Positions 8,265-17,852 of a stretch of 64,000 nt of DNA are shown one piece after another. How positions within the stretch are numbered: the first letter of the stretch is position 1; each line of letters opens with the position of its first letter. The notes beneath the pieces are model-generated. The model was not told the origin of the DNA and did no database searches. It saw only the letters and a list, made by a program, of their open reading frames with translations. Source of the stretch: Coprococcus ammoniilyticus (GTDB lineage Bacteria > Bacillota > Clostridia > Lachnospirales > Lachnospiraceae); assembly GCF_025567345.1 (NCBI RefSeq), contig NZ_JAOQJS010000003.1, forward strand, positions 186,001 to 250,000, written 5' to 3'. The position numbers and the translations under genes are program-made.

Positions 8265-11087
8265 TTAATCGTCTCTTTCTCCGATACCAAGTTTTTTACG
8301 CTTCTCCACCTCATCCGGCTTAGAAGTCATCAACGCATACAGCATCAGGGAATTATCAAATTTATCCTTAAACGGGATAATGGTACTGCCATAAAAGACC
8401 AGTCCCTCACCTTCTCCACTGTTGGTAACATAAGAAAGCTGGTGTGGTGAGATATTCAGCTGCTTTGCAAGAATCTGCCTGTCACCGGATGCCTGGTTTA
8501 ACATCAGGATAAAATCAGAATTTTCAAAGATATTTTCAATCTCACGGCTGGCAAGCAGGTCTTTTACATTCTGTGTGATACCCGTCGGAATACCGCCCCA
8601 TTTACGGAATCGCTTCCAGATCTCCACGCTGTACGCAGCTGTCTGCTCTTCTTTTAAAAGCAGATGAAATTCATCAATGTAATATCTGGTACTCTTATTC
8701 GCTGAACGGTTAATCGTTACTCTGTTCCATACCTGATCCTGTACGATCAGCATACCAAGCTTTTTCAGCTGTTTTCCCAAGTCTTTGATGTCGAAACATA
8801 CCATGCGGTTACTCAGTTCCACGTTAGTTCTGTGATTGAATACTTTCAGAGAACCATTGACGTAGATTTCCAGTGCAGTCGCAAGACGCTGTGCCTCCTG
8901 CTCCTTCTGCTCACGGAGAAGATTATATAAATCCTCTAAGATCGGCATCTTTTCCGGTACTGGGTCAGAAAGAAAGTCCTGATACACCAGACGCACACAA
9001 CGGTCAATAACTGTTTTTTCTACCGGCTCCAGTCCATTCTTCCCACCAACTACCAGCTCACAAAGAGACAGGATAAAATCGGACTTTAAGGAAAGTGGGT
9101 CATCATCATCTGCGTAATCCAGATTGATGTCCATCGGATTGATATAATCATGGCTGGTCGGTGAAATGCGGATAACCTGTCCATGAAATGCCCGGAACAA
9201 CGGATAATATTCTCCTTCCGGATCGCACACGATAATGTCATCTTTTGTCACGATAAATGCGTTGGTGATCTCACGCTTTGCCGCAAATGACTTACCGGCA
9301 CCCGGTGTACCCAAAATCAAACCATTCGGGTTTTTCAGTTTCTTTCTGTCTGCCATGATCAGATTATTGGAAAGGGCATTTAAACCATAGTAAATGGATT
9401 CCCCACCCATAAACAATTCCTGTGTGGTAAACGGAACAAAGATTGCCGTAGATGTTGTGGTAAGTGCCCTTTTGATAGGCACAAGATTCATAGCAAGCGG
9501 CAGGCAGCTCATAAGCCCCGGCTCCTGCTGATAATCCAGACGTTTCAATGCACAGTTATATTTCTGTGCAATACCGGCAGTCTGGAATACGACATTTTCA
9601 AGCTCCTGCTTTGTCTCTGCCGTATTTAAAAACAGTGCCGTTACAAGGAACATTCTCTCATTCCTGGACTGTAAATCTTCCAGAAGTCTCTTGGCTTCTC
9701 CACCATATGTATTTAAGTCTGATGGGATAATATCCATGTCATATCCGGCACGAACTGCCTTTTTCTGCTCCTCAATCTTCATCCGGTTAATATCGGTCAC
9801 CTTGCTCTTTACCAGCTTGATCGCTTTCATCTGGTCAATGGACTGGATATGGAAATTCACCATAAGGTTACTGTCCATCTCCAAAAACTCTGCCAGCATC
9901 TTGTCCGTAAGCTCTGGGGCAAGAATCTGAAGATAAGAAACGGCTCCTATCGTTCCACCCATCTGAAAGTCTTTTCCATTCTTAAATACAAAGCTGGTCG
10001 GTGCGATATAATCCTTTGTGCTAAGACCTGTCCGAAGTACCTCATCATAAGAAAAATGGAAAGGGACTTTACTATCCTGATTAAATGTCTCATACATGAT
10101 CTGCAACCTTTCGGCTCCATTCAACGGATACGCTGTCACACCAAGAATCTTGAAGTTATTCATAATATCCGACTCGATACGTTCCAGTTTCGGTCGTGCT
10201 TCCCGGATACTCTCTGCTTCGATACCAAAGGTGATATACTTGGTACGCATCAATCCATTATTTCCTTTTGCCAGCTGATTATTAAGCATCTGTGCAAACT
10301 CCATACGCAGATCATCAAACTCATCCTCCTGCGGATTGATATGGATAACCTTTTCATACTCCGCCATGTTGCTGTGCTGATTGATAAAGGAAAGCTGAAA
10401 ATGAATCGTGCTGTCAAAATAATTTAAGAAGTCGCACCAATTTTCAAAGATCGCATTTTTATCCTCATTCTGAGCTAACTGGTAGTTGATGTCATAAAAA
10501 CGGATGGTCTTGGAATAAAATCTATCCTGCACACGGCAGATACCATCTCTCCCCATCTCATGATAAGGAATGGACTGCTGTGCTGTGATCCGTTTATCTT
10601 TGGCAGTATTTGCTACTTTCTTTTCTGTGGTACCACCTTTTCCGCCCGAAACCTTCTTCCCTTCCGGCTGCTGTCTCGGCGGTACTGTAGCTGAACTGCT
10701 CTTTTTCTTCTTTGCACTTTTCTTTGCTTCACGCATCGCCTGTTTCTCTGCTTTTGCCGCAAGCTTCGCTTCTTTCTTCGCATTTTTCTTATCCGCTTTT
10801 TCATGCTCTTTATGAAGTTTCGCTTCATATTTCTGCGCCCTTTTCAAAGCCTTCTTTTCCCTGCGGGTCAGCTTTCTGTTTGGTCGGCGTACCCCTCTCT
10901 GTCTTTCCAATGCTTCATAGCCTGTTACCATTGGCTCGCTGTGCAGTCTGCCGCTTACCGGCTTACTGCTGACCGCCGGATCTGGAATATCTTCTCCACC
11001 ATCCTCTTCATCCAGCCAGTAATCATTTGGATAACATTCTTCTTCCAATCTCTGCGGTGGCTGTCTATCGTTTTTTCTTTTTAACAC
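8265..11087 (-). CDS. VirB4-like conjugation ATPase
   Basis: About 940 residues. This is the hexameric AAA+ ATPase that powers assembly of, and transport through, the type IV secretion channel. The N-terminal 150 residues are very basic and low in complexity (KKSAKKKKSSSATVPPRQ region). The core has Walker A GTPGAGKS near residue 590, a DPEGEYYPL segment after it, and Walker B in STRYYIDEFHLLLK. I prefer a GTG start at 11087 because GGGAGG lies 8 nt upstream; the in-frame ATG at 11135 has no visible ribosome-binding site. The gene overlaps the end of the PrgI gene by about 23 nt. Family and role are firm; the start is not. Confidence 0.92.
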   Translation of the reverse strand: MLKRKNDRQPPQRLEEECYPNDYWLDEEDGGEDIPDPAVSSKPVSGRLHSEPMVTGYEALERQRGVRRPNRKLTRREKKALKRAQKYEAKLHKEHEKADKKNAKKEAKLAAKAEKQAMREAKKSAKKKKSSSATVPPRQQPEGKKVSGGKGGTTEKKVANTAKDKRITAQQSIPYHEMGRDGICRVQDRFYSKTIRFYDINYQLAQNEDKNAIFENWCDFLNYFDSTIHFQLSFINQHSNMAEYEKVIHINPQEDEFDDLRMEFAQMLNNQLAKGNNGLMRTKYITFGIEAESIREARPKLERIESDIMNNFKILGVTAYPLNGAERLQIMYETFNQDSKVPFHFSYDEVLRTGLSTKDYIAPTSFVFKNGKDFQMGGTIGAVSYLQILAPELTDKMLAEFLEMDSNLMVNFHIQSIDQMKAIKLVKSKVTDINRMKIEEQKKAVRAGYDMDIIPSDLNTYGGEAKRLLEDLQSRNERMFLVTALFLNTAETKQELENVVFQTAGIAQKYNCALKRLDYQQEPGLMSCLPLAMNLVPIKRALTTTSTAIFVPFTTQELFMGGESIYYGLNALSNNLIMADRKKLKNPNGLILGTPGAGKSFAAKREITNAFIVTKDDIIVCDPEGEYYPLFRAFHGQVIRISPTSHDYINPMDINLDYADDDDPLSLKSDFILSLCELVVGGKNGLEPVEKTVIDRCVRLVYQDFLSDPVPEKMPILEDLYNLLREQKEQEAQRLATALEIYVNGSLKVFNHRTNVELSNRMVCFDIKDLGKQLKKLGMLIVQDQVWNRVTINRSANKSTRYYIDEFHLLLKEEQTAAYSVEIWKRFRKWGGIPTGITQNVKDLLASREIENIFENSDFILMLNQASGDRQILAKQLNISPHQLSYVTNSGEGEGLVFYGSTIIPFKDKFDNSLMLYALMTSKPDEVEKRKKLGIGERDD

Positions 11088-11439
11088 TCTTCTGTCCTCC
11101 CTTCTTTTTTCTGACCATGATAAATTTCTTCTCATACAGATTTTCCATCTGATACTTCCGTACCGGAGGACGGATAAATTTCACGGTGATCATATTTTTC
11201 AAAACCTTTTCTAACGGAAGTCCATCCTTTTCATACATGGCAAATAAAAATGCCGGAAGCATCAAAAGGCACATCCCGGTGGCTGCGTTACTGGAACCGA
11301 TGATCCCTCTGGTAAGGAAATAAAACGGAACTCCTACTGCCGCCGCAATCCCAAAACAGATCAGCTGCCGTTTGGTCAGGTTGAAGATGATCTTATTTTT
11401 AACCTTGGTTAAGTCTTTAGGCACTGATACAAATGCCAT
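11065..11439 (-). CDS. PrgI family membrane protein (VirB3-like position)
   Basis: A 124-residue protein starting MAFVSVPKDLTKVKNKIIFN, with two adjacent membrane segments (QLICFGIAAAVGVPFYFL and TGMCLLMLPAFLFAMY) and a very basic C-terminus. PrgI proteins lie directly upstream of VirB4 in Gram-positive conjugative elements and occupy the VirB3-like position in the channel. AGGAGG-type sequence precedes the ATG at 11439; the longer frame to 11484 overlaps the preceding gene and is not needed. Confidence 0.88.
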   Translation of the reverse strand: MAFVSVPKDLTKVKNKIIFNLTKRQLICFGIAAAVGVPFYFLTRGIIGSSNAATGMCLLMLPAFLFAMYEKDGLPLEKVLKNMITVKFIRPPVRKYQMENLYEKKFIMVRKKKGGQKSVKKKKR

Positions 11440-11455
11440 TGCCAGTTCCTCCTTT

Positions 11456-12325
11456 CTAGTGAGCGTTGAAGATACTACGGGCAAAGTTTCCTGTTTTCAT
11501 CAAACTGAAACAAAGGATCACCGTGTATGCCATCACGCCGAACAATGCAGAATGAATGTTATCTGACATCTGGATATTCGCTACTAAGACTGCGTAAATT
11601 CCCACGCAGACCATCATAAAGAATCCCTGAAATGCCAGTGCAAACAATCCACGAAGATAGTTGTTTCCAATCTGCCCCCATTCCCGGTTAGACATAGTTG
11701 CAAATGGAATAGCTCCAACGGACGAATAGAGATAGATTTCAATCATACGCCCATACAAAATCACTGTAATAAAGACTGAGATAACCTTCATACACAGGCT
11801 CACAAGCATCGTTTCCAGTGCCAGTATGACAAGTTCACCGATTTCCATAGATTCCATTGCCGTTTCCATCGTGGTAATCATCGTATCTATATTGATCGCT
11901 GTATCGGAACTGATGACACCAGCGGCCCGGCTCACTACTGACTGCCCGACATCAAATACCGCCATGGTAATCGTGAATGTATGGCTGACGATCCAGACTG
12001 CCACCCACATCTTGAAAAAATATTTAAAGAACATCCATGTATCAATGTCATGCATATTGTTCTTTTCTGTTAACATGGAAATCAGCTCATAACAAAGCAC
12101 AAAGGTAATAATCATACCAGCAATCGGCACAATGACCGAATCGGAAAGATTTTGTATCATGCTGTAAATGTTCCCATTCCAGCCCTGCGGTGTCTGCCCA
12201 ACCTGAGCAGCAATCTGACCGGTCTTTTCATTGACATCGGTATACATTGTTGTCAGGTTGGAACTTACCATGCCTGTCAGAAGATTCCTCATCCATTCTT
12301 CAATCGCTTCAAATATCCGATCCAT
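11456..12325 (-). CDS. VirB6/TrbL-like conjugal transfer membrane protein
   Basis: A 289-residue polytopic protein with about six membrane segments, among them SVIVPIAGMIITFVLCYELI, FFKYFFKMWVAVWIVSHTF, LVILALETMLVSLCMKVI and FALAFQGFFMMVCVGIYAVL. It matches the CD1112-type VirB6/TrbL-like proteins that form the inner-membrane pore of ICE type IV systems. The order Maff2, VirB6-like, PrgI, VirB4 is the standard module. It begins 23 nt after the Maff2 stop and ends 16 nt before the PrgI start, so it is co-transcribed. Confidence 0.9.
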   Translation of the reverse strand: MDRIFEAIEEWMRNLLTGMVSSNLTTMYTDVNEKTGQIAAQVGQTPQGWNGNIYSMIQNLSDSVIVPIAGMIITFVLCYELISMLTEKNNMHDIDTWMFFKYFFKMWVAVWIVSHTFTITMAVFDVGQSVVSRAAGVISSDTAINIDTMITTMETAMESMEIGELVILALETMLVSLCMKVISVFITVILYGRMIEIYLYSSVGAIPFATMSNREWGQIGNNYLRGLFALAFQGFFMMVCVGIYAVLVANIQMSDNIHSALFGVMAYTVILCFSLMKTGNFARSIFNAH

Positions 12326-12348
12326 GAGTCATCTCCCTCCTAAGTTTC

Positions 12349-12564
12349 TCAGCTAAACAAACCGGAAAGTAACGGTACAAGCTGGGTGCCAATCAAAACA
12401 ACACCACCTCCCGCCATCAGCTGCTTAATCCCCTGGGATTTTGCACCTGGGTTGTCATTACCATATCCTTCCAGCAGGTTGATGACACCCCATACTGCAA
12501 GACCAGCTCCGATCGCTACTACAAGAGTCTGTAAAATATTAATTGCCTGATTAAAAAACGCCAT
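12349..12564 (-). CDS. Maff2 family small membrane protein
   Basis: A 71-residue protein with two hydrophobic helices (ILQTLVVAIGAGLAVWGVIN and LMAGGGVVLIGTQLVPLLSG) separated by a short polar loop with GNDNPGAKSQG. Size, topology and sequence match Maff2, which resembles a VirB2/pilin-type subunit of Gram-positive conjugation systems; that functional reading is inference. GAAAGGAG lies upstream of the ATG. Confidence 0.88.
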   Translation of the reverse strand: MAFFNQAINILQTLVVAIGAGLAVWGVINLLEGYGNDNPGAKSQGIKQLMAGGGVVLIGTQLVPLLSGLFS

Positions 12565-12615
12565 AGTCGTTGTCTCCTTTCAAATCTTTGCTTTTTATCA
12601 GTTTCTATCTATGTT

Positions 12616-12692
12616 TTAAAAAGTCTCTTCCGGCTCTGCCCTTATGGGCGGCCTTTCATGATCTCTCAAATCCATCACCTCCCCGTAAGGGC
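12616..12692 (-). other. Structured virD4-Maff2 spacer with a possible 19-codon ORF
   Basis: The spacer carries inverted repeats at 12638-12650 and 12681-12692 (GCCCTTATGGG against CCCGTAAGGGC, one wobble) around a 30-nt loop. Inside on the minus strand is a short frame, 12675 to 12616 (MDLRDHERPPIRAEPEETF), behind GGGGAGG. It could be a leader peptide or chance. The stem would cover that ribosome-binding site, so control of translation is possible but unproven. Confidence 0.3.
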
Positions 12693-12705
12693 AAAGAAAA
12701 AAGAG

Positions 12706-14006
12706 CTATGTGTTTAAATCTTTCACATGCTCTGCTTCCTTGTTTTCTATATTTAATTCTTCTGCCAGACTTTCCTCTGAAAAGGCATACAGGTCAAATT
12801 CCTGTGCCCTTGTCAGCTTCACTTCCATCCGATGCCGCATATACGCTTCCACATCAAATTCATTTTTCTTATCATAGTCCGACAATTCCTTGTATCGTTT
12901 ATGCTTGGTAATATCGAACTTGTCACTGAAAAACGGTCTGACACCTCTCAGCTGAAGGATACATTTACTGCCATCCATGACCGCAAGCTCGTCCCGGCTC
13001 ATCAATTCCTTTCCTGTTTTCTGATAATTCATCCCATAAGAACGGCTCTGCCCACGGGTATCAGAAGTGTTGTATAAATCAATCGTTTCCTTTCCCAGTG
13101 TCTCGGAAATCTCCTTTAATGTGGAACTTTCCTTGCCTCCAAGGAACAACATCGTATCGCAGTTACCTAAAATAGTTTCAGCAGCATCTTTATAGATGGT
13201 CTTAAGCTGTGACTGCGACTGGAGGATAATGGATGCTGAAATCTCACGGCTACGAATAGTTGCGATCAGCTTGTCAAATTTCGGAATCTGTCCGATATTT
13301 GCAAATTCATCAGCTAATATTCTGACATGATATGGTAATCGTCCATGGTGTACATCGTCTGCCCTGTCACATAACAGGTTAAATAACTGGCTGTACATCA
13401 TTGCCACAACAAAGTTAAACGTATCATCGGTATCTGAAATAATGATAAACAATGCTGTCCTCTGATCCCCTACCATATCCAGTTCCATTTCATCATAGCT
13501 CATGATCTCACGAAGCTCCGCAATATCAAATGGTGCCAGTCTGGCTCCACAGCTAATCAGAATCGACTTCGCTGTTTTGCCGGCGGCTAATTTATATTTT
13601 TTATACTGACGTACTGCAAAGTGTTCCGGTTCTTCTTTCTCCAGTTCCTCAAACAGCATATCTACTGCATTTTTAAATGTCTCATCATCTTCCCTTGTTT
13701 CCGATGCATTGATAAATTCAAGCAGTGTCGCAAAGTTCTGTTCCTCCTCCGGTGCTTCATACCAGATATAGCCAATCAATGCACAATACAGAAGCCTTTC
13801 TGCCTTCGTCCAGAAATCCTCACTGGACTTCTCCCCTTCCCCTTTGGTGTTTACCATGATAGTATTCACCAGTTTCAGAATATCTTTTTCAGAATGGATA
13901 TAGTGGAACGGGTTATAGTGCATACTCTTGGAAAAATTGATTGTATTCAATACTTTCACTTTATATCCATGCCGTACTAGCATCTTTCCGCACTCAATGA
14001 TGATCG
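12706..14006 (-). CDS. VirD4-like coupling protein, exon 2 (C-terminal 433 residues)
   Basis: This 3' exon encodes most of the ATPase of the type IV coupling protein that brings the relaxase-DNA complex to the channel. It opens IIIECGKMLVRHGYKVKVLN and has Walker B in VRILADEFANIGQIPKF and a QSQSQLKTIY arginine-finger-like region. The open frame upstream to 14103 reads into the intron's 3' end and is not native protein. Exon 2 starts with base 14006; joined to exon 1 it gives DPKG-T-IIIECGK in frame, the expected uninterrupted family sequence. Exon lengths (595 + 1301 nt) total exactly 632 codons. Confidence 0.92.
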
Positions 14007-16722
14007 ATAGCGATAGGTAAGGCTTTGAAGTAATCTCCACCTTTTCCCCCGCTCTACACCGTACATGATGTTTTCGCATCATACGGCGTGCCATCATACT
14101 CAAGTAAATTTATAAGTTATCTTTTCTTAATTGGTAGTAATCCATAATTTTCACGCAATCGGTTGAATCTCCGTCTTTGCTTGTCGTCCATATTGAATTT
14201 CTTCATTATTCTGATAGTTTCTGAAATATCCTCTGTCATAACAGCTCGCCATACTTCCTCTGAAATAAATGCGATATTAGTATGCTTATCTGTACCACCT
14301 TCACCTACTGGAATTTTCCTTATACATTTCATTTGATGTACATTCAGCCTATTTCCCATGACATAGCAGTTCCCCTGTTGCACGAGGTATGCAGAAATAC
14401 TATTATCATTAAATTCAATGCTTTCATTAGGATTCCTATACTTCATCACATTTCGTAATTCCTGTGTTTCTACACATTGGACAGATTTATGAATCTTTTC
14501 TCTTCCTTTTGCTGTATAGCTGGTAATATCTTGTGAGAAATTTATAGGATGTTTGTGATGAACTCCTGTAAGTGGCAGTAGTGGCATTTTGCCTACTGTT
14601 ATAATTTTGGTTTCTTTCTTGATTCCTACAGTTTTCTGTTGAAATTCATAGGGCGTTTCCGCAAACGGAATTGTACTTCCAATACATGATAATCTGGTTC
14701 TAAAGGTTGGTAAGAGAGCGTAATTAACATCCGTTAGATTGTTATATATGTTGGTAGCAATACAATAATAATTCTGTATTCCTATCACTGCCATGTTATA
14801 GGCATTGATTCTACCAACAGTTGTGTGTTTTCTTATATTAATCACTTTTGCCTTTAATTCAGCAATAACCTTTTTGATGGCTTTATCGCTCATATCAGTT
14901 TTAGCAATGTATCCATATCTGGTCTTGCCTTTTGGCAGGACTTTAATTTTGAATCCCAGAAAATCAGAAGAGTTCTTTCGGAGATTAACAACTTTGGATT
15001 TCTCCGGACTAATGTCGAGTTTTAATCTTGACTTTAAAAAGTCTATTGTCGCATGATAATATCTTTGTGCATCAGTATAACTTCTGCACATAATTTTAAA
15101 ATCATCAGCGTAACGCACCACATACCCATCTTTTAGATTTGTATATTTTCGTGCATAACTCAGCCAGCCCTTACTTCCTTTCATGTTGCCTTTCTTCACT
15201 CCATTTGGTGTAAAAGTCTCCCACTGGCTACTTACCCACCAATCAAGTTCATTCAGCACAATGAGCGAAAGTAACGGACTAATCAGCCCACCTTGCGGTG
15301 TACCCTTGTCCGGTATTCCTTCTCCTTCAATTTCTGATTTTAATATTTTGCTAATGATACATAGCAATCGTTTATCTCGTATACCTAATGTCCATATCTG
15401 TTTTAGCAGCTTTCCGTGGTTTACATTATCAAAGAAGCCCTTGATGTCCACATCCACACAATAATAATGTTTATACATATTTACCATGCTGACAACTCTG
15501 CTGACCGCATGGTGGGCATCTCTATTTTGCCGGAATCCATAGGAGTGATTATGAAACTTAGGTTCACAAATCGGCTCTAACACCTGTAAGATACACTGTT
15601 GTATCAGTCTATCCCAGATACATGGAATCCCTAACGGACGCTTTTTATCGCTTCCGGGCTTAGGAATAAAGACCCTCCTGACTGATTGCGGATGATAATC
15701 TGCTAATTGTTTTCTGACAGTTTCAATTACTTCCCTGTCCGATAGACCTTTGATATCCTCGATTGTTTTACCATCTGTACCAGCGGTTTTACTTCCGCTA
15801 TTGGTTTTTAGGTTTCGGTATGCCAGGCAAATATTCTGCTCTGAACCGATAATTTCTAATAACTTATAAAAGTTGTTACCATTTTTGCTCTGCTGATACA
15901 ACTCATCGAATGCTTTCTGCATATCGTAATATTCGTTGTACCGGAGCTTAGCTTTCTTTTGTATGGTCTGTAACCTCCTATCTGGGAGTTATTACATCTC
16001 TTAGTCTTACTCGAACCCATACCATTTGTAACTTATTTACTCTAATGTATGACTAGTGGCTATCCCTCCACCGCTTGTTATCACGGTTTCATCGGTACTA
16101 TGCCACCGCTTTCACTGACATTATCTCCCTTATATCATCGCTAATCTCACGATGACTTTCCCGTTCGATACGTTTCATAGACAGTAAAATCTCCACGCTG
16201 TCAGCTTACGACGTTCCGAATGCGTTATCTGTTCATATATACCCGTAGGTTCCCATCTCTGAGCCTGCTACCACATCAATGCCTGTAACATTGCACGGAT
16301 TTTCATAAAGGCAGAAGTCTTACTCACCCGCAGTAGCAACACTAGTTGTGTTACTAAGCATTTCTACTTAGTCCCGATATAGACCCGTACATTCGAGGGT
16401 TCGTCAGTGGATTATGTAACATCCACCATTCTAACCATAGGTATTTTATAGACTCCCGGCATATAGGATACACCATCCACCTCTGGACAGCTTTCGTCAA
16501 CTACTATTGTTACGGTATCTCTCTGCCGACTTCACCGGGCTTCTGACATTTCAATGTTTACTCATTTCCATGCCAGCCGGAGTATTAGAGTAGCCTTTCA
16601 GGGCGTTACCCCTTCATTCGACTATTCACGCATTCAGTTCTCCAACTCGAACTAATTTCATTACAATAAACAATGATTCAGTTGAGATGTGCCAGTCCTT
16701 TTCAGACTGGAACGTCTCGCAC
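14007..16722 (-). mobile_element. Group II intron inserted in the VirD4 gene
   Basis: This 2716-nt element starts GTGCGAGACG (the group II GUGYG consensus) and ends in CGCTAT (consensus AY). Domain V is visible at 14056-14090 on the minus strand: GCCGTATGATG and CATCATGTACGGT around GCGAAAA. Domain VI follows up to 14007. The ribozyme domains I-III occupy 15923-16722, and the maturase gene lies in domain IV. Removing it joins GACCCCAAGGGAA to CGATCATCATTG and restores the coupling-protein frame exactly, so the boundaries are defined to the base. It lies in sense orientation to its host gene, so transfer would depend on splicing. Confidence 0.93.
14117..15922 (-). CDS. ltrA: Group II intron reverse transcriptase/maturase
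   Basis: This 601-residue intron-encoded protein has a reverse transcriptase domain with RT motifs such as RRVFIPKPGSDKKRPLGIP, YCVDVDIKGFFDNV and TPQGGLISPLLS, and the catalytic YADD at 271-274. Domain X (maturase) follows in the middle. The C-terminal part (about 517-570, GNCYVMGNRLNVHQMKCIRK then GGTDKHTNIAF) resembles an HNH endonuclease domain but lacks its usual catalytic His pair: KCIR stands where CHH is expected. It should still support splicing and reverse transcription; DNA cleavage may be impaired (inference). Confidence 0.93.
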   Translation of the reverse strand: MQKAFDELYQQSKNGNNFYKLLEIIGSEQNICLAYRNLKTNSGSKTAGTDGKTIEDIKGLSDREVIETVRKQLADYHPQSVRRVFIPKPGSDKKRPLGIPCIWDRLIQQCILQVLEPICEPKFHNHSYGFRQNRDAHHAVSRVVSMVNMYKHYYCVDVDIKGFFDNVNHGKLLKQIWTLGIRDKRLLCIISKILKSEIEGEGIPDKGTPQGGLISPLLSLIVLNELDWWVSSQWETFTPNGVKKGNMKGSKGWLSYARKYTNLKDGYVVRYADDFKIMCRSYTDAQRYYHATIDFLKSRLKLDISPEKSKVVNLRKNSSDFLGFKIKVLPKGKTRYGYIAKTDMSDKAIKKVIAELKAKVINIRKHTTVGRINAYNMAVIGIQNYYCIATNIYNNLTDVNYALLPTFRTRLSCIGSTIPFAETPYEFQQKTVGIKKETKIITVGKMPLLPLTGVHHKHPINFSQDITSYTAKGREKIHKSVQCVETQELRNVMKYRNPNESIEFNDNSISAYLVQQGNCYVMGNRLNVHQMKCIRKIPVGEGGTDKHTNIAFISEEVWRAVMTEDISETIRIMKKFNMDDKQRRRFNRLRENYGLLPIKKR

Positions 16723-17317
16723 TTCCCTTGGGGTCCGTGACCACATAGCTGATATATTTTCCCATCTGCATCAGATTTGGTTTTACATAAAACCGGGTCT
16801 TTCCGGAACCAGATCCGCCGATTACAATCACGTTCTTGTTCCTTGCAAATTTCGGATTCTTGGGTCTGCCGTTCATAGTCAACCGTTCAGTCATGGTAAG
16901 AAGAATATTGTTCTCAAATATTGGGTCGATAAAGGGTGCAATGTCTTTTGCTGTCCCCCATCTAGCCGAACCATACTCCACACCCTGCCGAAACTTTTTG
17001 GCATTTTTCCCTTTCAGATAAACCATGAGCTTCACTCCCACAGCTCCGGTCAATCCAACCAGCAATTCATTTTTATGCATACTTGGAAGAATCCTGCTAA
17101 ATGCCAGCTGAAAATTCAGGACTAACACTATCAGTCTTTCTATCATGGAATTACCTGCACAGTATTGATACAACCATGCCAGCTTATTCCCCACATAAAA
17201 AATCATGATATACGGAAGATTCAGCAGAATGAGCCGAAGCAGCTTATGTACATCCACCGGCGGTAATCTCTCCAGGTATCCTTTTCCTACACCAAGCAAC
17301 TTCTGTAATCTGCTCAT
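16723..17317 (-). CDS. VirD4-like coupling protein, exon 1 (N-terminal 198 residues)
   Basis: Exon 1 starts MSRLQKLLGVGKGYLERLPP, has two N-terminal membrane segments (LLRLILLNLPYIMIFYVGNK and a second near residue 65-85), the YGSARWGTAKD motif, and Walker A GGSGSGKT in the sequence before YVVTDPKG. The open frame continues about 60 nt into the intron (GSARRSSLKRTG), which is not native. Its ATG overlaps the stop of the PcfB-like gene by 4 nt (ATGA), so translation is coupled. Without intron splicing only this membrane and P-loop fragment would be made. Confidence 0.92.
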
Positions 17318-17832
17318 AATGACGGCTCTTTCTCCTTTCCTTTTGTTTTCTCCAGTTCTCTGTGCTTTTTAAGCGACTTGGAAATCGCCTGCTGAAGCTT
17401 TTTCCTTACAGATGGCTTTTTATCCTTGTTCAGAGATTGTCCTGTATATTCTTTAAAAGCCGCAGTCATTACATCTGCATCTCTGGCTTTAAAGAACACA
17501 TAATATCTTGGCGGATCAGCGTTCACATCTTTTTTCAGGCTGAAATCAATGCTGTACTTTTTTGCTACACGCTCAAACGATTTGATGTTTCCATCCGTAA
17601 TCTCAATATTGGAAAGCTGTACATTCTGCTTCATCAGCTTATCCATACTCTGCTTTCCCTTATAGGTTTTATCCTCTTTATCCTGCTTAGGCTGTTTCTG
17701 CCCCTTCAGCTTTTGTTTCTCCTGTTCCATCTTAACAAGAGCTTTTTTCATTGCTGCCTTTAACAGATTTGCAGTGACCTTCCCACATCGGATACAAAGC
17801 GATACGGTTTTTTCGTTTACTTCATCCTGCAC
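17314..17832 (-). CDS. PcfB family (DUF3801) conjugation protein
   Basis: A 172-residue, very basic protein (MQDEVNEKTVSLCIRCGKVT) with the conserved core QNVQLSNIEITDGNIKSFER, FSLKKDVNADPPRYYVFFKA and ADVMTAAFKEYTG. This matches PcfB/DUF3801. On pCF10, PcfB is needed to dock the relaxosome to the VirD4-type coupling protein, and here it directly precedes the coupling-protein gene with a 4-nt overlap. The Lys-rich C-terminal tail suits DNA or relaxase contact. Confidence 0.88.
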   Translation of the reverse strand: MQDEVNEKTVSLCIRCGKVTANLLKAAMKKALVKMEQEKQKLKGQKQPKQDKEDKTYKGKQSMDKLMKQNVQLSNIEITDGNIKSFERVAKKYSIDFSLKKDVNADPPRYYVFFKARDADVMTAAFKEYTGQSLNKDKKPSVRKKLQQAISKSLKKHRELEKTKGKEKEPSL

Positions 17833-17852
17833 TTATCTCACTCCTCCTTTCT

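Noticed and set aside
16661..17317. A complete 218-residue VirD4 variant
   Set aside because: Its last about 20 residues are translated intron; the family sequence continues only after splicing.
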